A stretch of 64,000 nucleotides of DNA from the NCBI GenBank assembly GCA_013396915.1, contig VWZL01000187.1, positions 62,261-126,260 of the forward strand, given 5' to 3'. Shown here piece after piece: positions 12,971 through 24,900 of the stretch (positions are counted from its first letter, which is position 1; every line of letters begins with the position of its first letter). Under the pieces are notes generated by a model that worked only from the letters and a program-made list of their open reading frames with translations, ran no database searches and was not told where the DNA came from. The position numbers were made by a program, and so were the translations under genes. This DNA comes from Stercorarius parasiticus (taxonomy: Eukaryota > Chordata > Aves > Charadriiformes > Stercorariidae).

Positions 12971-15900
12971 GTGAGCCGGGACTGGGGTGGGGGGGCGGGC
13001 AGGGAGGTCCCTGCTCCATCCCGAGGGGCTGCGGTGGGCGGCTGCCGCTGCAGGGCTGCTTGCTGTTCCCCCCGCGATGGGCTATGGGAGGGCCCTTGAC
13101 CCCTGGGGTGTCCCTGTCTTCCCTACCAGTGATGTGGGGGTCCCTGCCCCCTGTGGCATCCTTCCCACCCTGACAATGTGGGGGTCCCTGCACCCTGGGG
13201 AGCTCTGTCCTGTTGCCAAGGGCGGTTGGGTGGGGGCCCTTGCCTTCCCTGGGGGAAAACAAGAGGCTGCGGTTCTCCCTCCGGCTCCACAGGAGGTCCT
13301 AGGGTGGCCCTGGCTGGGGCCAGTCCGCACCTCTGCAGGGCTGTGCTGGGACCCGTGCTGGGATCACGCAGGGGGCTGCGTGATGGTGGTCTCCCGGGCT
13401 GATCATGGGCTGGGGTTCCTCTCTCCTGCAGTGCCTGCTGGCCCCACGTGTGCAGCCTCACGCCAGGCTGCCTGCGGCACCGTCTGCATCCCTGTTCCCT
13501 GGCTCTGCGATGGCGAGCAGCAGTGTCCTGATCGGACGGATGAGCAGTGTGGTGAGCCGGGGGGCGAGCTGGCACCCATCTGCAGTCGTGGGGTGGCCTG
13601 GGGGGCTGTGCTATGAAGGCACTGAGGGGCCCTGGTGCTCTGGAGGGTGGTGTGGCAGGGCAGGCCAGAGGCACCTTCCTCCCTGCTGGCTCTGACAGTG
13701 GCTCCTGTGTGGCACCCTGCAGGGACCTGTGTGCCCCAGAGCTCCTGGGGGATGTCTGGGGCATGGGGACAGATTCTGGATCCTATGCTGAGCGAGGCAG
13801 CCCCCCACTTGCCAGAGAGCCCTGCTGGGGGCTGTGGTGGGTCCGCCCCTTGGCACCCAGCCAGAACGTGCCCCCTGCCAGGATGGAGGGGACCCTCGTG
13901 GTTGTGCCAGAGCAGTAGGTCCTATTGATCGTGTGGTGTCCCTGCAGATGTTGCCTGTGGTGGAGACCCCCATGTTTGGCAGTGTGACGATGGCCGGTGT
14001 GTTTCTAGCAGCTGGCGTTGCGACGGTGCTGCTGACTGCCTGGATGGCTCTGATGAGCAGGACTGTGGTACGTAGTCTCTGCTGGGTGGGCTGAGTGGGG
14101 GTGGCTGGGGGCATGGAGCCAGGTTTGAGTGCTGCTCTGTTCCCTCAGTGTGCGGGGCAAAGAAGGTGCAGTGTCCTGGCACCCACCACTGCATCCCGCA
14201 CTGGGAGCTGTGCGATCGACACCAGGACTGCGAGGATGGCTGGGATGAGGAGGGGTGTCCCCAGCAGCCCTGTCTGCCCGGGCAGTGGCAGTGCAGGAAC
14301 AGGGTGTGCATCATGGCCGAGTGGAAATGCAACGGGATTGATGATTGTGGCGATTCCTCGGATGAAGATGTCTGTGGTAAGTGGGCACCCTGGATGTTCT
14401 GCGATGGGGTGAGACCTGTCCAGGCCATGGATGAAGTAAGGGGGGTACTTTGCCTTCCTGGGCCCCGGCTCCCCTTGGGGTGGTGGCAAACAATCCCAGG
14501 AACCCGCTGATGTTTTGCGGGGCCTCCCCGCGAGCCTGGGACCCACAGTGTCCCTGGTGCCCACCTGGTATGGGTTTGCCCTCCTGACATGAGTTGCGTG
14601 TGCCATAGCCCCCTGCCCGCCTGGCATGGTGCGGTGTGATGAGGGGAAGTGTATCCTGGAGTCCCTGATGTGCAATGATGAGGACGACTGCCTGGATGGC
14701 ACTGACGAGCCCAGCACATGTGGTGAGTTGCGTGTGGCTGCTGGCCACTGTCCCTGCGGCTGCGGCTGGGGCGAGACACAGAGCCATCCCATGTCATGTC
14801 ACCCCTCCGATGTGTCTCCGCAGGTCGGAGCTGCTTTGTACGCAACGGGGGCTGCGCGGAGACGTGCGCTGACACACACTGGGGTGTGCAGTGCTCCTGC
14901 GGGGCCGGCTGGGTGCTGCAGGCGGACGGGCAGAGCTGTGCTGGTAAGGAGAGGTCAGGGCACACACACTTCAGGCATGTGAGTCCTCAGCCACCAAGAA
15001 CCGGGTCTGCCCAGAGCCAAGGCTGTGCGGGAACACCTGCCTTAGCCCTGCTCCTGCCTGTGCGTCATGCCTGTCCCCAAAAAGGCTGTGTCTGGGTCAT
15101 GTCCCATCAGCAGCTGGTGCATGCTGGGGCCCAGGTCGTGGTTTCTAGGAAGCCTGCCTATGGTCCCCGGGGAGCAGTGGTGGTCCTGTCTGGGGGCAGC
15201 TCACCAGCTGTGCAGCGGGCTCCTGGCAGCGCCTATCCCTACAGATGTGGACGAGTGCTCCCTGGAGTACAGCCCCTGCAGCCAGCTGTGCAGCAACACC
15301 CCGGGCGCTTTCAGCTGCGCCTGCCTCCAGGGCTACACCCTGCGGCATGGCACCTGCGAAGTGGCAGGTAGGGGGAGCTGGGGAGCCCGGGCTGTCAGAG
15401 GGGCTGGGCAGTCCCCCCAGCTAGCTGTGTCCCTGCTCACCGGGTGGCATCCCCCTCGCCCTGGCAGACAATGCAACGCAGATCCTGGTGGCCGTGGGGG
15501 AGGACCTGGCTCTTCTGGATGTACGGACCCAAGCCTACCGACCCCTGCTCTCCACCGAGACCGAACCCCGCGCCCTGGTGTATGACCTGCTCCGGGAAAC
15601 CTACTACTGGCTGACAGAGGAGGGCGAGCTCCGTGCTCGCCTCCCAGGGAAGGGCACACAGCCCCTCTATGCAGGTGGGGAGGAGCAAGGGTGCTGGGTG
15701 CTGTAGCAGAGCTGAGATGGGTGCCGAGAGCTGGCCTGCCACCCCAGCCCTGCCTTTCCTGTAGAGGAAGGGGCAAAATCTGGGTTTTGCCTCCCAGCCT
15801 GGAGCAGAGGTGGTGTGCCTTAAACCCTTAAACTGCTCTGTCTCTGCAGATGCCGGGGAGGTGAACAGCATCTCTGTGGACTGGTTCACAGGGCAGCTGT

Positions 15901-18900
15901 ACTGGGCCAGCAGCCACCCTACAGCCATCTGCGCAGGGCTGGGCGATGGACGGGGCTATGTGACAGTGCTGGGGAAGGACGTGGCACCAGAGCAGCTGAC
16001 AGTGCATCCTGCTGCAAGGTGAGGAGTGAGGCCAGGGTTGGCCCCGGGCTCCTGGGTGAGTGATACCAGTGCTGACCGTGTCATGGCTGCTGCGGGGCTG
16101 TGGCAGCACTGGTGTTATGCCATGAAGTGGATGCTTAGTCCCTGCCCCCAGGTCCCTGTACTGGGTCAACCGTGGGCAGAGGGGCCGGACAGTCATTGCT
16201 GCAGCCGGCATGGATGGCTCAAACCGACAGGAGCTCACAGTGGTGTCCATGGAGGAGCCTGTGGGGCTGAGCCTGGACCATGTGGCTGGCAGGCTCTACT
16301 GGATCAGCGAGTACAAGGAGGTAGAGATGTGGGGCAGCAGGGCTCTGCCCTCCCCCCTCCCCAGATGCTGGGAGGCAATGAGGTGGGAGTGGGGAGAGTT
16401 CCCCTGTGGCTACAGCCAAGGCATGGGAGGGAGCCGGGAGAAGTGCCCAGGTCTGGCACACATCCCTGGACTGGGAGGGGGAAGGCACCACTGTGAGCCC
16501 TGTGGCTGCGGGACAGTGCCATGGTGTGGGGGTGCCATGTGGTCACCATGCCTTGCCTTGTCCCCAGTCCATCGAGACGCTACGGGTGGATGGCAGCGGG
16601 CGCCACTCCTTTCCTGCTGTCCTGCGGAGCCACACAGAGCCACTGGGCCTGGCTGTCTTCGAGAGTCGGTTCTTCTGGACTGATGGCACAGAGCTGGTGT
16701 CAGCCACCCGGGCCTCTCCCCAGGAGCACGCAGTGCTGCTCCGTGCCCCTGTCTCAGCTTTCACTGTGCTGCATGCACTGCAGCAGCCTCCCCGTGAGTA
16801 CCCTGCCAGGTGCCCGCACTGGTGCAGGGCTGGCAGCATCCCCACCGCTTCCCTGGGTGCCAGCAGAGGCTACCCTTGGGTCCTGGAGCCCACCGGGTCC
16901 TGCCCGATTGATGTACTTTATGGGACAACGTGATGGCTATCCTAGCCCTGTGGTGAGGGGTTGTGGGGTTGTCACAGAGAGGTTGTATGAACCCGTAGGA
17001 AAGCTGCCAAATCCGATGGCTTTGGGTAGAGCTGAGCCCTCCTACCTCATGTGACACTGCTACTCTGCCTGGGGTAGTCGGCCCTTATCCAGCCCCAGGA
17101 CAGCTTGTGGTTCTTGCGGAAAGGGGAGAAGCATCGTGGGGGTCATGGCTGCCTGAGCTCTTAATGTCCCCTTGCTCCCAGGGGACACTGCTGCATGTGC
17201 TCCGGGCCTGTGTAGTCACCTTTGCCTCCTGTCCCCTGTGCACCCTCGGGGCTACAAGTGTGCGTGTCCAGAGGGCCTCTTCCTCCTGCCCTCAGGGAAG
17301 TGCACAGGTGAGCAGGGTCTGCAAGGTGGGCTTGGCTGTCTGGGGCGGGATGGATCCCTGTGGGAGTTGGAACGGGGAGCTGTAAGAAGCTGTGGCTTTG
17401 GTGGGATGAGGTTCCTGGCACGCACCAGTGCTGTCATGTTTCTGCCTTGGCTCATGCTGGTGACCCCATCCAGTGCCCCTGGAGCCACGCTCACACACTG
17501 CCCTTGTACCCCGCAGAGCTGTCCATCGTGTATGTGTCGGGGAAGACCATCTCCCTGGTGCAGGTGGGCCCTGGAGCACACAGCATACGGGTGCAGGAGT
17601 GGCAGGAGCCCCTCCACCTGCAAGATGTGGATTGGCAGAGGTCCATGCTCTACGGGACAGATGACCGTGGGACACTGCTGCGTGTCGTGGGGCACCCTGG
17701 CAGGAGAGAGGCCGTTGTGACTGGGCTGCCAGGTGAGACCCTATGGGGTGATGGAGGGCATGCTCCCCTTCTGGGTGCTCCCTGAGATTCTCCTGGGTGC
17801 AGAGCACAGCAGCCCCATCGTGACCACACTGGGGCCGTGCCAAGGCACTGGGCAGCTGTGCCCTGGTTTTAGGGTCAGGGGGGACCCAGACAGAGAAGCA
17901 GGGTAATGGGACAGCCCCGTAACTGCTTGCCTTCCTATTGCTTGCGAAGTCTGCTCTGCCCGTGTGGACATCCGCTCGGGGGACCTGTACTGGCTCGCAT
18001 GTAACCGGAGGGACATTGGGGTGATCCGGCTGTCTGACATGTCCCCACGCATCCTGCACCGTGCTCGTAGCACCATCCAGCACCTCTTCTTGGACTGGCA
18101 GCGGGGCACTCTGTACTGGCTGGCCCGTGGGCAGCCCCTGCAGCAGCTGAGCCTGGCCGGGGGTGCCCCCTGGGATGCCTGGAATGAGACGTGGCCTGGA
18201 GACCTGCCTGCGGCCATGGATAGCAGAGCCTTCAGCCTGCTCTGGAGCTCAGCCCTGGGTGAGCCCTGGTGGTATCTGGAGCAGGGAGCAGGGGTGGTCG
18301 CTATGGGCAGGAGTGACCAGCCCTACATGCAGCAGGTCACTGCCCAAGCAGTGGGGTGCTCATGGGGCAGACTCTGTGCCATGGGTGGGCCCATGGCCTC
18401 ATCCATGAGGTCCCTGCCATAACTGTGGGTTGTGGGGGCACGGAGTGGGCCATGAGGGGTGCCTGCAGGCCACCAGGCACTACCATCCCTCTGCCTCACA
18501 GGCCTGCGGGCACTGAGTCTGACCAAGCGGCAAGCAGTCACCCTGGCACCCAGCTGGTCCCACGGCCTTGTGGCTGCCTTCGAGCCATACCTGTTGTCAG
18601 CAAACGGGACGCATCTGCTGCTGTGGGACCGGAGGACGCTGGCCCTTGTGCTCTCCATGCCGGCAACAGGCGTGCAGGGAGTGGTGGCCTTCGTGGGCTC
18701 GGAGCCACAGGGTGGTAAGAGTGGCTGTGGCTCTGTGCCTGGTGCTGGGGCTGTACCTGATGGGGCTGGGTGGCCCGTGCTCTCCGAGCTGGGGCAGGGT
18801 CCCTGGCTGCTGGTGGCCATGTGGGGTGCTCTCGGACGTGCCTGGAGCATGGGGAGGGCGCAGACCCAAATCCAGGCTCATGTTCCCATGCCTCTCTAGT

Positions 18901-21900
18901 TCCACCAAGCAAGGGGTCTGCCCTCCCACTCCCTCCACTGATGACCACCACTACGAGGACAACCACAAGCACCACTGCTGTTAGGCCCACCACCTCCACC
19001 ACAAGACCTACACAAAGGAAGACCACCACTGTGCTCACCACTACTCCTGCACCAACCAGCAAGGCTACCACAACACCAACCACCACCAGCCAGTCCACAT
19101 CAACCAAGACCATCCCTGTGCCAACTGCTGCCCGGACCACACCAACCAAAACCACCACTGTACGGGCAGCCACCACCAGCATCACCATCACGACCATCAC
19201 CACCACTCAGTCCTTGCCAACGAAGACCACTGCCACACAGCCAACGACTACCACCCAGCGGACAACCAGCCCTGCACGGGTAGTGCCACCTACCCCACCC
19301 CTCCCATCCAGCCCTGCACACCTTCTGACCCCAGTCCTCCATCTGTCCTGTCCTCGCACGCATGTGCCCTGCCGTGATGGCACTGAGTGCGTGGCCCAGG
19401 AGTACAAGTGTGATGGGGAGAAGGACTGTGCAGATGGCTCTGATGAAGATGGGTGTGCCCAGCTCTGTGACACCCCAGGTAGGAGCTATTCTTCCGTCCG
19501 CTGTGCAGCTGGGTCACCCTGTACTAGGGCTTCTGTCTGCTTCCTGCTGGGGTTGGTGGGATGGGGCCCTCAGAAAGTCTGAATGTGTCCTGGGCTCTGG
19601 TGCTGGTGATGTGGCATGCTGGGCTTTTTTGAGCTTGACACTGGGCTGGAAGCCCTGTCAGAGGGGACAGGGCTGGCCTTGCTGCTCATGGTGACCTAGA
19701 TGTCGCTGAGCTGAGACTGCCTCAATCACCTTACTTGGGACCTAGATGCACTGGGATGCACCGACTAGGAGGGACGAAGACCTGTCGCTGTAGTGTGGGG
19801 CCGTTCTAGGTCTCTGGGGGTCCAGCAGAGGGTCTGGGCACCCTGACTGCCTACTGCAGGCTTAGCAAGGCCCCTTGTCTCCCCAGGTGCCTTCCACTGT
19901 GCGAGTGGAGCCGCATGCATCGGGGCTGGGGAGCGCTGCGATGGGGTACCACAGTGCCCCGATGCCTCGGATGAGACAGGCTGCTGGAGCCCCACGCAGG
20001 AGTGTGCCCTGCGCTGCGATGCTGCCACCCGCTGCGTCCCCAAGAGCTGGCTGTGCGACGGCCATGCCGACTGCCTGGACCACGCCGATGAGCAGGGCTG
20101 TGGTGAGACCCTGGGGCTGGGTGGGACGGGGGCTTCTGGGGGTTGTCTACCCCACAGGTGGGTGCACCAGGTTTTCTGTGGGTCCAGGAGCCTGGGGCAA
20201 CCTGCCAAGTGGCTGGAGGGGCCATACCCTGCTCAGTACCGTAGGATGGGGATGGGGATGGGGACAGGGATGGGGACAGTGCCCTAGCTGAGCCCTGGCC
20301 CTGCCTGCAGTGCCAAAGGAGTGCAACCCAGCCGAGTTCTCCTGCCGGAGCGGGCAGTGCGTGGCCCTGGCCCTGCGCTGCGATGGTGACCGCGACTGCC
20401 AGGACGGCTCAGATGAGGAGGGCTGTGCTGTGCCCCGGCCACTGCTCTGCCGCACGGGTGAGGTGGCGTGTCCCCACAGCGGCGAGTGTGTGCCAGAGGC
20501 CTGGCGCTGCGACGGCACCGCCGACTGCGGGGACAGCACAGATGAGCAGGTGGGTGCGGTGATGGGGACACAGCGTGTCCCCGCTCACTCCCGGGAGGGC
20601 TGGTGACCTTCTTCACCCTCTTCACCCTCGGCTCTTATAGGGCTGTCCCTGGGAGGAAGGGCTGTGTGGGGACCGGCAGTGGAGCTGCTCCCATGGCCAT
20701 GAGTGCATCCCTGATGTCTGGCGCTGCGACGGAGAGAGTGACTGCACGGATGGCAGCGACGAGGCTGGCTGTGAGCAACACCCTGCTTTTATGCCCTCAC
20801 CCAGGGGTGGTTGGTGGGTGCCCAGCACAGAGGGAGGTGGGGACACGTCTGTGCCGAGGTGAAAGGCCCTGTGTGCTCGTTGCCTCTTCCACCATCTGTG
20901 GTGGCTCCAGGCGCCCTAGGGAGCTGTTGTCTCTGTAGGGCTGGTGGCCTTGGGATTAGGATAGCCTGAAGCCAGGCTACAGGCACAACTCTGGATGTGG
21001 CTGCAGTGAGCCCCAGGCACCCTGGGGGAGCAGCTGATTCTGCTCCAGCTGAGCAAAAGGAGCTGGTGGACGAGGCTCAGGGCAGCCTTCCCCATGTGTC
21101 CCTGTAGGCCAACCCGCTCCCTGCCAGAGTCACGAGTACCCATGTGGGCTGGGGGCCTGCCTGAATGCATCCCTGGTGTGTGACGGCCGGCAGGACTGCA
21201 CGGATGGCTCAGATGAAGGGGGGAACTGCTCTGTGCCCTGCCGGCGGTCCTGTGCTCATCTCTGCTACCCCTCGCCCCAGGGCCCTGTGAGTGCCAGGAG
21301 CCCTGGTCCAAGGGCTTACCCTGCCATGCTGCCCTGGTCCAGCTGCAGGAGGGACCCTCCTGTGTCCCCTAGGGGGGACCCTGATGGCCCCTTTCCCCAC
21401 AGCGGTGCTGGTGTGACCCAGGCTATCGGCTGTCTGAGGACGGTCTGTCCTGCATGGATATAGATGAGTGCACAGAACGGCGTGAGGAAGCCTGCACCCA
21501 GACGTGCCTCAATGCCCCGGGGTCCTACAGCTGTGGCTGTCTCCCTGGCTACCTGCTGGAGCCCGATGGTCGTGTCTGCAAACTCACTGGTAAGCCCTGG
21601 GATGGACAAGGAGAGCTCAGGGTCTCTGGCACCCTAGGGTACACCAGGAGCTGGTGGGTACCTGTGCCCCTGTTCCTGCTACCCGCGGGGAGCCCTGTAG
21701 TCCCACAAATGGCCCTGTCCCCTCTGCCACGTGGCCTCCCAGGCCCCCCTCAGCTGTAAGGTGCTGCTTGCCAGCCTGTGGCTGGTTGGAAAATCCCTCC
21801 GCACTAACTGGGGAACATGCTATGTGGTAGGGCTGAGTCCCAGCAACCTCCAATGCCTGCAAGTGCCATGTTCCCTGCTTGTGTGTGCTGGGGCCGTGGG

Positions 21901-24900
21901 GCCACCAGCACTGAGCAAGGTCTGGGTGTCTCTGTGTTGCTCCAGGACCAGAGCCTATGTTGCTGGTGGCTGTGCAGTCAGAGGTGTTGTCTTATGGTCT
22001 GCGGAGTGGGCGTGAGGAGGTGCTGCTGGCTGCTGACAAAGATCGTGTTGTCTTCTCACTCGACTATGACCTGGTGGAGAGGAAAGTCTTTTGGATGGAC
22101 CTGGCCACAGAGAGCATCCGCTGGCAGGACCTCAACTCGACCAAGAAAGGCACACTGGTGAAAGGTGGGCTGTGACAGTGTGGGGTTAGCAGGGCTTGCA
22201 TCTCTGGCTGTGCAATCTCCCGGTTATAGTGGGGGTGCCAGGCTGTGTCCCCTTGCATGGAGAGGTGCTGGTGGGAGCAGGGTTGGGAGGAGCCAGAGCT
22301 CCTGGGATGGAGGGCACCTGCGCTGCGAGCATTGTGCTAGAGGGCCATGCAGGTATCACCCCAGGGGTGCTGACTCTTGGGCACGTTGCAGGTGTGAGAT
22401 CAGACTGTATAGCAGTGGACTGGCTCGGGAGGAACCTGTACTGGACAGATGGGGCAGCAGGGCAGGTGCTGGCCACTCGCCTGGGGGCTGCCTGGCGAGG
22501 GATACCAGAGTACACTGTGGTGATGGATGGAGACCTGGACCAGCCCCACTCCTTGGTGCTTCAGCCTCTGGCAGGGTAAGGCTGGGGCAAGAGGACATGG
22601 GGACCTCCTTGCCTTCCCTGCCCTGCCCTATTTTCCTCCACAGAGACAGGCAACAGGTTGGGGAAGACTTGGGATGGTGCCAACTGGGTGCTGTTGAGGC
22701 TGTGCAGCTGGGGAAGAATGAGCCCAGGCAGCTGCCGTTGCCCTGGGTGGAGCTCTCAGTGTGTCCCTGATGAGATGGGATGCTCTACACAGCTCCTCTG
22801 GGCTGCCCTGGTATTGGAACGATGCTGTGGCAGGTCCATGGGCCAGCACCTCTCTTCCCACCAGGTTGCTGTACTGGTCAGAGGTGGGGAGCCACCCACG
22901 ACTGGTGGAAGCCACCATGGATGGGAGTCGGCGGCGCGTGCTGCTGGCCCAAGGGCTGGGCTGGCCCACAGCACTGGCCCTTGACCTCCCCGCCTGGAGG
23001 ATCTTCTGGCTGGATGAGAAGCTGGGCAGTGCCGGTTCTGCACGTCTGGATGGCACCAGTGTGAAGGTGTGTAGCGGGACTCTGGTGACGGGGCCCTGCT
23101 GGGGGCCGGGGTGGACGCTTATGGCCTTTCTGACAGGTCCTGCAGCTGGGCTGGGTTCAGAGCCCCTTCGCAGCAGCTGTGTGTGAGGGGCAGCTCTACT
23201 GGTCAGAGAGGAAGGCATGGTCCGTGCAGCGGGTGGACAAGACCAGTGGAAAGAACAGGACTGTGCTGCTCAAGCGACACAGGCAGCCCCACGGCCTTCA
23301 GGTACCTGCCTGCGGGAGACCCAAACCCTGTTGCACCAGCTCTGCTGGGGCTCCCACCCTGCATGGCCCTGCCATCTTCCGAGTGCAGAGCCACTGGGAG
23401 CTGTACCCCCATCCCGGTCATCCTTGTGTAGCAGTCCTGGTGGTCAAGGGTCTCTGGTCCTCTTGGAGCACCTCTGCCTCACCATCCTGCCCCCAGCTGG
23501 GCCATGTCCAGGCCTCGGGAGCATGGTGTGTTGTCGATCATGCTCAGCTCCACTGCTGGTGGGGCTGAGGCTGAGTCTTCCCTTCCCACAGGTGATGCAC
23601 CCAGCCCTGCGCCCCGTGGCCCCCAGCCCCTGCGTGGTGCGTGGCTGCTCCCACCTGTGCCTGCTGAGTGCCAGGCAGGCCGGGCAGTGCCGGTGCCCCG
23701 CCGGGCTGACGTTGGCTGCTGATGAGACCACCTGCCTGCCCCTCCGAGATTCAGCCTTTGCCCTTCTGGTGTCACCGGCAGCCGTGGCGCAGGTACCGTC
23801 CTCCGGAGCCAGCCCTGGGGGCTGCTGTCCTCACTGCTGTCAGGGGAGCGGGGTCCCATCCTAGTGCTGCCTCCTTCCTCCAGGTCTACCTGAAGGACCT
23901 GCCTGTAACAGCTGGATCCCAAGGCCTTCCCCGACACCGGTCCCTGCCCTTGGCCAAGGTGGGCCGCCTGACAGCCATCGACTACGCAGTGAAAGACAAG
24001 AGCCTGTACTTTGCGGAGGTGGGGGGTGACTCCATTGGGCTGCTGCGCCTGAAAGACTGGGGGCGGCTGTCCTGGAAGCAGGCGGTGGCTGTGGAGGGCA
24101 CGGTGACGTCCCTGGCCCTGGACTGGCTGAGCGGGAACCTGTACTGGATCGGGGGGCAGCCGCCCAGCATCCATGTGGCAGCTGCCGGGGGGCGGTGGGC
24201 CCTGGCGCTGCTCAGCGAGGGGCTGCAGGGCGCTGCCTGGCTGGCGCTGTGCCCTCGCGCCTCCACCATGTGCTTTGTCACAGCGGCTGGCAGACGCGGG
24301 CCCGGCACCGCAGTGGAGTGTGCAGCCATGGACGGCACCGGCCGCAGGGTGGTCTGGAGGAGAGCCCGGGCTCCCACTGGCCTTGCTTTCGGGGGTGCTG
24401 GCACCCGGCTGTACTGGGCAGACCGCGGTGAGTGTAGGCTGAGTCGGGGTGCTGCTGGGGACAAAGGGGTGTGGGTGCTTGATCTGAGGGCACAGCCCCG
24501 CGGGACAGCCCGGAGCCCTCTGTGCACCCTCCCACCCCCCCCTAGTCTGATGTCCCTGCATCTGTGCCCTGCAGAGAGAGGCACCATCAGCAGCGTCGAG
24601 CTGGATGGATCCCACTTCCGTGTGGTGCGGGAAGGGCTGCATGGCCTCTCGCTCTTTGCCATCGGAGAAGGCTTTCTGCTCTGGAGCACAACCTCAAACA
24701 ATGGTGAGTCCATTTGCTATGTGTTGTCCAGCTCCTCCTACTGCACCAGGACACAGGGGTCTCTGCCAGTCCCCGTGGGGTGCAGGCTGCCCCTCCCCAG
24801 GGTGAAGGGTAGGCTGGGGGACCCCACTTCCCATCCTGGGCACCCTTGTGGGAGGAGGTGACCCTATGTGTCTCCAGGCTCTAGCAAGATCTGGCACAGC

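Noticed and set aside
23722..24861. Single 379-residue frame within the receptor gene
   Set aside because: It reads through introns on both sides of exon 23884–24427; only that exon carries propeller sequence.
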